DNA of 64,000 nucleotides, from assembly GCA_003290165.1 (NCBI GenBank), contig QNQO01000804.1:1-64000 (forward strand), in the 5' to 3' direction. Below, piece by piece: positions 22,781-33,177 of this stretch. Both the position numbers and the translations under genes were made by a program. Positions within the stretch are counted from its first letter, which is position 1; the number at the start of each line of letters is the position of its first letter. The notes beneath the pieces were generated by a model, which was given only the letters and a program-made list of their open reading frames with translations, had not been told where the DNA came from and searched no databases. Source of the DNA: Berberis thunbergii. Taxonomy: Eukaryota; Streptophyta; Magnoliopsida; Ranunculales; Berberidaceae.

Positions 22781-22927
22781 GTGCAGCTGAGTGTAACCAT
22801 ACAGGCATTAGTGTATAACACAACAACAGCGTATACTAAGTGTTCTTTGGCAAATGGTGCATGTGGGTTGAATCTCGATTTTCTGGGGCCAACTATTGTT
22901 GTCTTAACCTCTCCTAGTCCAGACATA
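22781..22927 (+). pseudogene. Unidentified exon with canonical splice sites
   Basis: Exactly 147 bases (49 codons, no stop) between an AACAG acceptor and a GTAAGG donor. The encoded segment includes VQLSVTIQALVYNTTTAYTK and LDFLGPTIVVLTSPSPDI, a balanced composition with two Cys. I do not recognise the family. Perfect borders plus a phase-0 exon make it likely to be a genuine captured exon. It lies in the second CACTA-like unit, same strand as the other fragments. Confidence 0.5.
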
Positions 22928-23487
22928 GTAAGGTCTCTCATTTTTCATTTATTTTTAGTTGATTTATTTTGTTAATTTTATGAAATAGTCCTGTCATTGT
23001 ATTTATTTCTCGGTGACCATCCTTTTGATTCATGAGCTGACGATTACCTTGGCAAAGCCTTATTGTCTTAACTCAATGATTCAGAGTTGTTTTCTAGTAT
23101 TTTATCATCTAATACATGTATAATCATGTGTCTGGTTTGATCAAGAGAAATATTATGCAATTGCAATTTGAAGTTTAATGGTTCAGGCAGTCGCTTATCA
23201 TTTTATTAGGAAACTGTTTTAAGATAATAATCATATCATTTTATTAGGAAAATGATTTAGTTGTGCCATTAGCCAGTGAAAAAAGTCTGTCAGCAAAGTA
23301 GAATGAGAATTGAGAAACTTTGTGATGCCAACCCTCTTTACCAAAATTTTCAGAATTTTTTTTCCTCTGTAAATTAGAACTAAGAGGCAAAAAAAAAAAC
23401 AAATGTCCATGCAAAACAGAGGAAGAGAGGCCCCCTACCTCACTGCACACAAAAAACATGCATGTTAGCTAACTTTCGGTTTCAGTA
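22928..23487. other. Intron-like DNA before the hAT insertion
   Basis: No motif seen on either strand. Confidence 0.4.
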
Positions 23488-23495
23488 TGTGCCAT

Positions 23496-24618
23496 CAGTG
23501 TAGTTAAGGCGTTGAGGCGGCGGGGAGGCGGATGACCTTGAAAACGCCTCAGAGGCGAGGCGGTAGGCGAGGCGGACGCCTCACTTCACTGAGGCGGTCT
23601 TTAACATTTTTTAAAGATATTTTATTATAATAAATTGAAACACATTTAGATAAGTAATATTCATCATCATTTTGATAACTTGCATATGCTAATATGTATA
23701 AAAAGTCATACAACTATTTAGAATTGAAATAGAAACATAATAAAGTTGCATAACATAGCAAAAAGATGCACTACATAAGTGTACTTAACTTGCATATCCA
23801 CTAAATCACTAAAAAGAAACAAACAAGAAAAACATCAAAGCATAATGTAAACTAGTTCATCAACTTCTCATTAGTTTAACTTTGAAAATTTGAAACAGTG
23901 TTTGAAAAATTAATGGTTGAATTTGAAACAGTGTTTGCAAAATTGCAATTTGGTGAGACATCGCCCAGCAGGTCTCATTGGTTTAACTTTGAAAATTTGC
24001 ACCAAATTTCAATCCATATACTAAAATATTACGAACCATACACTGAAATATTACTTATTATTGTTTATTGTGAAAAAAAACGCAGCAGAACAGATCATAT
24101 AAAAAAAGGAGCAGAACAGATCATATAAAAAAACACATAACAGATCATTAAGAAAAAGAGTAGAACAGATGATATAAAAAAGAGTAGAACGGATCATTAA
24201 AAAAAAGCTGCAGAACAGATCATATAAAAAAAACACAGGAAGGAGAGAGAAGAAGAAGAGAAAGGAGGAAGAAGAAGAGAGGAAACATCCTGATATGAAA
24301 GAGGCAACACCTAATTTGAAGAAGAGGAACCTGATTAGAAGGAGAAGAACACACACAACAACAACAATAGCCACCAAGGAGTCGTTCTCTTGTCTAAAAC
24401 TCTAAATACCCCCATCTTAACCTTAAAAGACAAGTGGGCTGCAATAGGCTTTTGATTTTTAAGCTGTAAATGGGCCGAGGCGGGGGGCTGAGGCGGCCCG
24501 AGGCGGTCTGAGGCGAGGCGTGAGGCGGTCCGAGGCGGACGCCTCACTTCACCGCTTCGCCTCGCATCATTTTGAGGCGCTTCTGAGGCGCGCCTAGGCG
24601 TCCGCCTTAACAACACTG
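23496..24618. mobile_element. Non-autonomous hAT transposon with 8-bp target duplication
   Basis: Ends are CAGTGTAGTTAAGGCG and, inverted, CAGTGTTGTTAAGGCG, flanked on both sides by TGTGCCAT (23488-23495 and 24619-24626), a perfect 8-bp duplication typical of hAT elements. Length is 1123 bp. The terminal 100 bases each side are GC-rich tandem GAGGCG units in inverted order (about 23500-23600 and 24470-24600), in sharp contrast with the AT-rich centre. No transposase is encoded, so it is a deletion or MITE-like derivative. It inserted into the second CACTA-like unit after that unit had formed. Confidence 0.92.
24083..24236. repeat. Minisatellite in the hAT element
   Basis: About five to six imperfect copies of a 26-30 bp unit based on GCAGAACAGATCATATAAAA, each followed by an A-rich spacer. 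Open frames across it (minus strand) are Phe/Leu repeats and are artefacts of the tandem unit. Confidence 0.75.
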
Positions 24619-24899
24619 TGTGCCATGATTACGAAATGGGGAACCATCCATCCATCAAACATTCCGTATTTTACTTTCTTTGATTGTTTGCTATGCTTGT
24701 TTTATCAAAGCACATGTTCCAAGACAATATGCCAACCATAATTCAAAGTTTTATTTGAGAATATATTGCTCCTAGCATTTGTTTTATGCATTTTCACTAC
24801 CATGTTTAAGTTATCATCCCTTTTCTTTCATGAATTTCACAAAATACATGTTTTTTTTTTCTTTTTTTCTTAAAGTGACTCAAACATGCAAGTATGTAA

Positions 24900-25014
24900 C
24901 TCATATGTTATTAGCAAGTTCAAGATTTGGTGTAATCTCCGGGTTGATGACCACACCCTTTTGAATAAACAGGCCTATTTGTACTTTCTTCCATCTGAGT
25001 GTGAGCTGAGACCC
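24900..25014 (+). pseudogene. Possible exon fragment, unidentified
   Basis: In one frame the DNA reads CNLRVDDHTLLNKQAYLYF followed by LPSECELRPKTRSG and a stop, a protein-like segment without clear splice borders. I cannot name the family. It sits between the hAT element and the subtilase fragment. Confidence 0.3.
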
Positions 25015-25816
25015 AAGACCAGGTCAGGCCTCTGACATGGTGGTAATAGTTTATCTGTAGTATTCTTTAAACTCTTTCCTGTATAGATAATTTAGGTAAA
25101 ATAATTATACTCAAGAAAAGAAGAAAACTGTGAATGTGATGGCTACACGAATTTGATGCTTTGATGTTAGACAGGGATGTGAGATACATATTTCATGTTT
25201 TTGGTGCACTGGCAAAACTAGATATGATGCTAACAGAACACCTCATTAACTGCAAACTGTTTTTATGTATAGATGATTTTTTGCTCTTCTTCATGGTTAA
25301 GCTCTTGCTTCTTTTTTTCTTCTAAAGTTAGTTCTTGATTTCTGTTCTATTAATGTTGCTAATTTCACTATACTCGACTAACATCTCTCATTGTTTTGAA
25401 ATATAAAGTTGCTACTGAAACACTGTTTTATTACTAGGATGAACGGTGCTCAAACTTGAAAATTTATCCAATCTTGCAAAAGGTATAAATAATGTTTGGT
25501 ATAATTCAACTTTCTTTCTGCTAATTATGTTCCCATTCTTGCATTTACCCGCTGAGACTTGGCTTCTATCAATATTTTCTTCTTTACTGATTTTTCTTTT
25601 GGAATAGATCCACAAAAGGTATAAACCCTTAATAAAACGAAATGGATTTATTTGTTTGACTAGAGACTATTTCTTGAAAGAAAGTGAGTAAGCTTAGAGA
25701 AGTGTATATGCTAATTAGTTCTTTTGTAATGATTAATTATGTTCCCATTCTTGCATTTATTTAACAATAGTTTTGATTGTACTCTTACAAGCAAATTTGA
25801 CTATTGTCGATTATAG

Positions 25817-25896
25817 GCCTGGATGGAGTAGTCTCAGTGTTCCCTAGTGACAAGAAATAACTCCATTCTACAAGATCATCGGTCTCCAGTGGTCTC
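25817..25896 (+). pseudogene. Subtilase (subtilisin-like protease) propeptide fragment
   Basis: Follows a TTATAG acceptor and reads LDGVVSVFPSDKK, stop, LHSTRS. This matches the end of the inhibitor I9 propeptide and start of the mature enzyme in plant subtilases (…GVVSVFPS-x-x-LQLHTTRSWDF). The TAA stop falls where Leu is expected. Only this short piece is present, with no catalytic Asp, His or Ser, and it runs straight into ALMT-like sequence within a few bases. It is a fragment in the second CACTA-like unit. Confidence 0.65.
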
Positions 25897-25902
25897 TCTC
25901 TA

Positions 25903-27180
25903 CAAGCAAAAAGGACATGGGGAACAGTTACATAATGAACTAGTAAAGAACTTCGACTTTATTGCTGATTCTCTTGAAGGTTAGCCACCTATAATCGTTA
26001 CTATTGGTATCACTTCTTTATTTAAAAAACTCTCACTAAATGGTTCCGGCTTTCTATGCAGAATGTGTTAAGAAATATTTAGAGGTTGATGGTTCTGATC
26101 ATCCCAAATTCTCCAAGACTGTCATGGACGAGTTCCCTGATGAACCAGCATACAGGAGGTGCCGTGCAACCCTTAACTCATCTGCAAAACTCAAAACTTT
26201 GGTATGCATCTGCTTCTTGTTGACTAGCTAGTTATATTAGATGAGTATAATGGATGCTGAGGGTTGATAGGGATTGTGGGTTATATGCTTTATTGTAGGC
26301 AGGTTCGGCTAAATGGGAGCCACCACATGGGAGGTTCTACCATTTCTTCTACCCATGGTCAGAGTACGTTAAAGTTGGAGCTATCCTCAGGTGTTGTGCC
26401 GATGAGGTGATTGCACTCCATGGCGTCCTACACTCCGAGACACATGTTATCTTCTCTTGTCAAACTCTCATTTACATTGCAGAATATGAAGAGTGTCTCT
26501 CCTTCAATTTGTCAGATGTCATGTATTAGTAAAGCGATGATAAAGATATATTGTCTGAGATTTATCAACATCAAAAAGATAAACACAAGATAACTTTATA
26601 TTTTTTACCACAGCACCAGGCCTAATTCTATGTTTTATTACAAAACATTTGTATCTATGATCAAAACAATGATGGCAATGGCTGACTCAGTTGATCAATT
26701 TTCAGGCACCATATAACCTCCGGATGACGTTCCAATCAGAGATCCAAGATGCTAGCAACCAACGCTGCACAGCTTGTAAGGAGTTTGGGCAAAAGACATA
26801 AATAACATGAAGCGTAACCTCCAAACAAGCTTATTGAAGAAGGTCCACATCTCGGCGGAATGTCTGCAACGTGCTACAGACACATACTCCTACCTCTTCA
26901 CTTCAAACCATGACCTCATTGACAACTCATCAAAGCCACCAAGTTAACTTTCCCATGCTTTCTCGTCTAACATAAGCGACCTCTCTGGCTTCTTGATGAA
27001 GCAAGGAAGTGGCAGCGTTGATTCACCTCCAAACCTCACATATCAGGATTTTCCTTCTGGTGATCCCATTCCTGTTCCACCTCCAACATGGAATCTTACC
27101 ATGAATCAATGAGAAAACAACAAACAAGACTCCATTCATGGCCATCAAGGGAGGTGGATGACTTTGAAGGTGTCGAAATG
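25903..27180 (+). pseudogene. Aluminium-activated malate transporter (ALMT, vacuolar type) C-terminal fragment
   Basis: Exons: to 25979 (GEQLHNELVKNFDFIADSLE), 26062-26201 (ECVKKYLEVDGSDHPKFSK, DEFPDEPAYRRCRATLNSSA), 26299 to about 26431 (AKWEPPHGRFYHFFYPWSEY and VKVGAILRCCADEV), and 26707-27180, with LRMTFQSEIQDASNQ, NNMKRNL and SYLFTSNHDL. Order and motifs match the cytosolic C-terminal half of plant ALMT anion channels of the ALMT4/9 group. The membrane-spanning N-terminal part is absent. The last exon has two single-base shifts (after ASNQ and after SLGK) and an internal TAA after SKPPS, and ends early at a TGA. Splice borders of the first two exons are intact. Non-functional captured fragment. 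Confidence 0.88.
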
Positions 27181-27425
27181 GAGTCATACTGATGATGTAC
27201 CTAATATATATATATTTTATATTGATACAATATGAGAAATGATGTTGTAATTGATTGCAACTATTTCACTTTGTAATGGTCGCGAGATTATTTTAATTTT
27301 GGTATTAACATTGGTGTTTGAATATTTAAGGTTTATAATCTTATTGGAGGTTATTCATTTGTTGACACTTTTTTATTTATTTAATTAAAAACAAATAAAA
27401 TTTTACATATTGACTTTTGTAAAAA

Positions 27426-27426
<1 letters not shown>

Positions 27427-27461
<35 letters not shown>

Positions 27462-27462
27462 T
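27427..27462. repeat. (AAT)n microsatellite
   Basis: Twelve consecutive AAT/ATA triplets near the right end of the second CACTA-like unit. Confidence 0.9.
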
Positions 27463-27608
27463 TGTAACATGTTGAGATTTGCTAATATTTAAACATTGTA
27501 ACATAATATAGTGATATTGTAACATATAGAGGTGTTACTAATATTTGTAATGCTATGATTTGCAAGAATTTTGTGGTGTAACAAATTTTTTTTGTAATAG
27601 AGTTAGTG

Positions 27609-28830
27609 TCTTACAAATTGCCATTTATAGTATAGTCCTATAAGCATTTCACACTATTAATGTTAACTTTCATGATAAGTTCTATATCTTATGGGTAGTA
27701 ATTTCTAATATCATTATTGACTTTATATTATCTAGATAGCTTTGATGAATGTGTTCTAAAGACTTGTGTATTTGAGAGGAACTTTCTATAAAAAGATAAA
27801 AATAAAACAAGATTACATAAACCATGGTTTAGAGTCACTGATGTTTGTGGGTATCATCTATGGAAACCCTCATGATACTATAACTAGTCCACTAGGGAAA
27901 CTTTGGGGTTTAAAAGTTTGTTGCATACGCTAAATGTAATCGCAATGCCTGTGAAAGTGATTTAGTTTTTAGTTTTTTTTTTTTCTTTTGTTAAAAAACT
28001 AGCAAAATGTAGGTTTGGGGGATTTGATAGCCATAGAAATGTGATATTTTATGCTCGAAAATATACAAATGTTATATCCCATACATCGTAATAATTTATG
28101 AATTCAATGCTTAATCATCAAATTCAACACAAAGTTGCACAATAAGGCCAAGTTCAACCCCTATGATGTCCAATGACTTGCAAACCCAATATCCATGAAA
28201 TCAAGCCCACATAAATCACAAGTTATGGATCTCGAGGAAGTCAAGTTATAGCAAAAGAATATCTACAAATCCCCAAAGTGTTAAGTCAAAATTCAACCTT
28301 CATCCCTTTTGTTCTTCATACCCTATATGCGCTCAACTCACATGCAAACCACTTTCCCTCATCTCCCACATACATTTCTTACCATTCTCATTATAAACCA
28401 CTCCCCATAATCCCCTCAAGTCGATGTGTTTGCTCAAAAGGGAAACTACCCTATTTCCTAACCACTCCGTCCATTTCAACTATAAATACCCTTTGTTGAA
28501 TATGCTTGATTAAAGTTTGAAACGCACTCTGAACAACACATTCAGTAGAATAGTTTTAGATCTTTTGAGAGTTTTGTTTTGTTTTAGGCCTAAGGTTTAC
28601 CATTAGTGGGTAAATCCACCTTAGGATGCCGTGAACCCCATGGGATGATGACTAAAATGTTCTTCTTCTATTTCTTATGTAATTTAAAATTCATGTTGTT
28701 ATTAGATTGTTTTAGCACTTGATTTTTAATGTTTCTATGAAACTTTTAGATGAGTTGTGTTTCAATTAGTTGGATACATCTCATGTTTTATTAGATGTAA
28801 ATTGGGAAATAGATTCTACATAAATGACTT
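27609..28830 (+). repeat. LTR-retrotransposon 3' end and LTR-like sequence
   Basis: 27840-28024 is homologous to 56230-56420 (shared GTTTGTGGGTA...CTAGTCCACTAG...CTAGCAAAATGTAG pattern), and both end in a purine-rich tract (AGGTTTGGGGGATT at 28011-28024) followed by TGATAG/TTAATA, i.e. PPT plus LTR start at about 28025. A TATA box (TATAAATA, 28481-28488) lies about 450 bases into the LTR, followed by a transcript-like leader. No second LTR or duplication found. No protein is recognised here. Confidence 0.5.
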
Positions 28831-29200
28831 GTCCACCAATTGTAGCTCAATTGGTCGGATATTCACTCTCCTTGTGAGAGGTTGCAGGTTCGGGACTCAC
28901 CAGTTAAGATTTTGTGAATTTTTCTCCAATTATTAGGAGCTCGTGTGCTCTGTCGTTGATAAGTCTTCAGGTATTAAATACAATTTTGATTAGATGTACT
29001 ACACCGGAGCAAAGCGAAAGCAAGTCTTCATACAAAGTGGAGGCAATAAACTGGAGCGAAAACAAGTCTTCATACGAGATAGAGGCAACGAGGATATTAA
29101 GTGGCAACATTATTGTAGCCTTCGGGCTTGGTTTGGTTGACCCTATAGGATCAATCATGTAGCCTTCGGACATGAATTAATAAATAAATAAATAAATAAA
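28831..29200 (+). mobile_element. Probable tRNA-derived SINE
   Basis: Box-A-like TAGCTCAATTGGT (28843-28855) and box-B-like GGTTCGGGACTC (28887-28898) have the spacing of an internal RNA polymerase III promoter. They are followed by about 270 bases of unrelated body, including a ~42-bp imperfect tandem duplication (28998-29090, GAGC...CAAGTCTTCATAC), and an (AAAT)n tail at 29177-29200. This is the SINE layout. I see no clear flanking duplication, so the ends are approximate. It is not a functional tRNA gene. Confidence 0.5.
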
Positions 29201-30539
29201 AGTCAACGACCCGATTTTAAATTTTAGAAAAAATATTGGAGGTGCTCATTTTCACACTCAAAGATCACATGACATATCTCAAGAAGCCACACCAAATTTT
29301 TATGGTTCTCTCCATAACGAAAGGTACTTTATGGAGCTTGATCTAATTGAGCACATGTGTGAAATAATCTTCGATTTCATTTATACAAATGATATCCTCA
29401 CAAATACTCTCAAGTTCTTTTCCTATTTCTCTAGCCTTTTTCCTTCCCTTACAAATGAATTTCTCATCTCTTTAAAAAATAGAAGATATTTTACAATCAA
29501 AATATCTTCCTAAAATATCCTAAGCTAGATATTTACATAATGGACTTTGGCCTAATTCCTTTTGGCCCGCTAGTATATAGATCATACAGAAGGATGCCCA
29601 CAGGCTAAATTAAGCACACACAAATACCACATCTTTTGGTTATAATTTATTATTCAATGTGTTTGTTTTAATATCTTTGTCTTCTTGGTATATTACAATA
29701 TACATGTGAAAAATGTTTGTTTGGGGAGCAATGAAATTTTTTCAAGATTCATGGGAATTATCAACCTCAATTTGAAGGCCATTTTTTTTTCAAACTCTCT
29801 TTTCTTTTTTTTTTCTTTTTTTTTTTAAGTCTTCCCATGAAATTTTTCCTTAAGAACTAAAACACACCCTTGCTATATATATATAACAAGTGAAAAGAAG
29901 GAAGGAAATACCAGAAGTTTTTGTTTTTAAAATAACTCCCTCAACATTAATGACTCTTTTCCTAAATATTTTTTCAACCAACAACCCTTCTTCCCCTGAA
30001 AAAAACATGACATGGCCTCATAAGAAATTAAAAAAATAAAAATAAAAGAGGTTCCAAGACTCAAATTCAGGAGCTCAAGTTCACCCAACAATCAATCAAA
30101 GGAGTGTTTAGAGCAAGAAGTACGCAATTTTAGAGGATGCGCGTGTGTGGACTGGATGTGAATGCTTTTCAATTAGATCAAGCCCATAACTTGAACCATA
30201 GAAAATTGTGCCTACCAAAGTTTTCAACCTAAATTGTACGTACTAGTGTAATACCCGTGCCGTTGGCACTACCTCATAGCACATTCTATCTTCACGACTC
30301 TGTTCATGAACACAACCTCTTTGAATTGTTCATGAACATGATATCTAAGCCAAAACTTATTAACATGAATTGTTCATGAACGCAACCCTCTTTGAATCGT
30401 TAAAAGGAGTTCTCTCTTAAGCTACATCACAGTGTTGTTAAATCATGCACTCAAGCCTCAGCCCTAGATGCCCTAGTAAAATACAGATTCAAGAACATGG
30501 CATTGAGAAAAAAAAATACTGATCAATCACTTAATCAAT
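29201..30539. other. Intergenic stretch, nothing firm
   Basis: AT-rich with polypyrimidine runs (29780-29830). A hAT-like end (CAGTGTTGTTAAATC) appears at 30428 without a partner. Confidence 0.4.
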
Positions 30540-30628
30540 CAACCAACCAACACACAACCAAAAATCAAAAAACAAAAACAACCCAAATTAAAGCAATGTA
30601 AACAAAGTAAAGGGGAGCTCACAGTGCA

Positions 30629-31104
30629 AAGGGTTTCTTCGGAAGTGTACTGAGAAAGGCGATTAACAAACAAAGTGCAGTAAGGGTCAACACCCCCAAG
30701 CTGCTTTAGATCACCAAAGGGGTCGTAGAGAACAATTGAAGAACAGAGAACAGCTCTGTAAACTGCGTTGTCGTGGGTAGAACATCTGTGCCGTATATGC
30801 TTTCTGGTTGGATCGGGTTGCAAAGGTGATTAGAGAAGGGAGAATGGTGAAGACCACCAAACAATTCATCAAAACAACAATCGAACAAATGGGTATTTCT
30901 TAAAACAACTAAAAACCGAAAATTACTCACATTTTCGCTTGCTAACTTGATGCAATTCTGAAAAAGCTCTGTAATCTGTGACTTGTCGACGCTCTTGCAA
31001 GCGAAGTACTCAATCGTCTTCTTCTTTCTTGCTTTGTAGACCGTCTGGAACACCTCTAATGGAAATTCTGAAGCTTGTAAAAGCCCAATATGACATGACG
31101 TCAC
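30629..31104 (-). pseudogene. Chimera of three gene fragments: RUNKEL-like kinase, CAP-H-like, U11/U12-35K
   Basis: On the minus strand, 31053-30976 reads TVYKARKKKTIEYFACKSVD then KSQ, the N-lobe (with the ATP-binding Lys, in ACK where the family has AVK or AIK) of plant RUNKEL/ULK4-type kinases. It passes without an intron into ITELFQNCIKLASEN (30975-30931), very like condensin subunit CAP-H (Barren), followed by a GTGAGT donor. From 30819 to 30629 it reads [13 protein letters not shown] and, after a one-base shift near 30775, [23 protein letters not shown] and [20 protein letters not shown]. This is the N-terminus and start of the RNA-recognition motif of the minor-spliceosome protein U11/U12-35K. 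None of the three is complete. The arrangement resembles gene capture by a transposon, whose ends I could not find. Confidence 0.75.
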
Positions 31105-32249
31105 TTAGTTATAGGTTTGAATTTTGGGCAAAAAAGTGTTTGTAACCACTCCAGGTCTATAAATAAAATCCAAACTCTATTCTACAAATTAGAAAAACAT
31201 TTATCAAATGTGTGATGTCCCCAGTTGTTTAGCAGTGGTGAATGGTATCATTAGATTAGTAGATGCCTTTTTTTTAAATTAGAAAGACATTTCTCACTAG
31301 ACACCAATCGGAGATTCAAGAAGTTTGGTTACTTCAGGAAGAACTTCAGTGGCGAGTACAATGAGGACAAGGGTGCAACTCTAGAAAAAAAAAGAATCAA
31401 AGGAGATAAAATGTTGCAATTGTGAAGATATTGGCATTTAACTCTGGGGATGAATCACAATTTGAAATGGGTGAGTCAGAATCAAAAGTCATTTGAGAAG
31501 TGCTACTTTCCACTTAGTTGTAGCATTTTATCTCTTTCTTCGGTTCATTCTTCTTTGCTAGAGTTGTGTCTCTAGAGCTCTTCTTAAAGTTGTCCAGTTA
31601 CTGTTTATTAAAATTATGGGGTTTTGTGAAAAGTTATGGGGAAACCCAATTTTTTAACTCGTAGAGTTGGATTTCAATTTCACAACTGCTATTGCTAAAA
31701 TTTTGGTGTGAGATCTGAGTGGTGCGGGTTGGTGTTCGCCCGTGGGGATTGGTCATTCGGTAGGGGGGCTGGTGGATTTGGTGGTTGAGTTAGTGTATGG
31801 GCTGTTCGAGAAGATGATAAGAGAGAATGAGGGAAATAGTTAGAAGGTGATGATGTTATACATAAAGGTGTTGGTGCTATTAGATGGTGGTGTCAAATAG
31901 TGGGAATAATGGTGTCACAAAGTAGTACTTATTCATTTTGGTCAGCAAACCCTTTTTCCTTTAGGATGCAAAGCATAGAAAAATATATAATTATCGAATT
32001 TCTTTGCTCGATAACCAAGTTACCTTAAATATTTGAGCCAAACATAGATGAGCTTGAGCAAAAGTAAATAGGCAAATGATTCAGTAGCTCCATTGTTTAT
32101 TCTTATTTCACTCACCTTTTTGTACATGCACATAAGTGTTGGACTAGTTAGAGGTGGTTTTCACCTCTTTTTGGATAAAGCCATGGATAGGTGATGATTT
32201 GAGTTACACCTTATAGTTAGGTGGCACTATGTGGTAACCAGGTACACCT
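31105..32249. other. Intergenic stretch, nothing recognised
   Basis: No open frame or repeat that I can name; a GT-rich low-complexity segment lies at 31690-31920. Part of it from about 31900 may be LTR of the copia remnant that follows. Confidence 0.4.
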
Positions 32250-33177
32250 TTTACTTTCAAAAGGTACACAAAATGTGTATCATCCACTATTATAGACACT
32301 TCTTGCCTATAACACTAGATTAATGATGATCAGTATTTGTTGTCTCATTAAAAACCTTGTAAGTAAAACACAGGAGAAAAAATATGGAGAAAGGGAAAAT
32401 GTATATAATATTTTTAGGAATATGGTGTGTGTGCATGATGTTGCATCGCTAAAACCTTGATAAAAAAATTCAATGGAATAAATTTGTATTGAAGGAAAAA
32501 AAGTACAACACGTTCAATATCAATGTAACATACTTTTAAATGATTTCTTAGTATATTTTGGGATGCTTCCCTGGCATATTTCTAATTGAACCTTAGTGAA
32601 GTATGCTTCTGGATGCACCCCTTAATGATGACTCCCTCATGATAGCAAAATTTTAATTGGTTTGTTAACTAAGATAATGCATGCCAATTTTGTAAAACAA
32701 TTTTAGTCATTGCTTTGTGAAAAGATCTGCAAGATTCTTCTGATGCTCATGTGAGAAAATTTTATTGGAATGTGTTTTTTTCGATGTCCCTTGATAAAAC
32801 TTTATTGCATTTAAGCAACACATGCAACATTATCTTCATATATTGTAACCAGCTGACAACGAATGGAGTTAATTCGCAAGTGTTATATGCTGGATTAATT
32901 AGTTGATCCACACACATTCCTAACTAGCTTCATCTAGTTGAATGATTTCAGAATGATTTGAGGAGGTAGTCACTATTTTTGTCAAATAGGTCGTCAATTA
33001 ATAGCAGCATTGCAATTCATAAATATACAACTTGTTTGTGAGCAACCCTTATATGGGTCAGAAAGATAACTTGAATCTACATAGCCATCTAGGTGGGAAC
33101 GGTTAGATAAATCACGAGAATAAATAACTCATGTTAATTGTCCCATAAAGATATCTATATATGTGTTTGATGCACTA
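32250..33177 (-). mobile_element. Ty1/copia 3' remnant (RNase H end, PPT, LTR start)
   Basis: On the minus strand 32860-32690 reads, with stops and shifts, IYEDNVACVAQMQ, FIKGHRK, HEHQKNLADLFTK and KIGMH. This is the C-terminal end of Ty1/copia RNase H (IYEDN...FIKGD...NLADLFTKSLP...KLVHKIGMRRL). After it comes GAGGGAGTCATCATTAAGG-type purine sequence and a region typical of copia LTR starts (about 32640-32250). Many stops. The remainder of pol is not visible. At 33178 the remnant is interrupted by the Athila-like element. Confidence 0.65.

Larger units (their letters stand above)
20506..27580. mobile_element. Second CACTA-like unit carrying gene fragments (right end degenerate)
   Basis: The left end reads CACTACACCAAAATGGATAA with ATTAGTAAC just inside. 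At the right, the reverse complement of 27540-27580 reads TACACCACAAAATTCTTGC and then ATTAGTAAC, so ends and subterminal motif resemble each other, but the last bases CACTA have become TGTTA and no 3-bp duplication is evident (GAA on the left). An alternative right end is TAGTG at 27604-27608. Between the ends are plus-strand pieces of 14-3-3, an unidentified exon, subtilase and ALMT genes and an inserted hAT element. Gene capture is clear; the CACTA assignment is tentative. Confidence 0.5.

Noticed and set aside
24051..24377. Minus-strand frame of 108 codons, Phe/Leu/Ser-rich
   Set aside because: Produced by the minisatellite in the hAT element.
20506..27608. Alternative right end TAGTG at 27604-27608 for the second CACTA-like unit
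   Set aside because: Adjoining bases do not pair with the left TIR and the flanking TCT does not match GAA.
28835..28905. A functional tRNA gene
   Set aside because: Boxes A and B are present but no cloverleaf can be paired; interpreted as SINE head.
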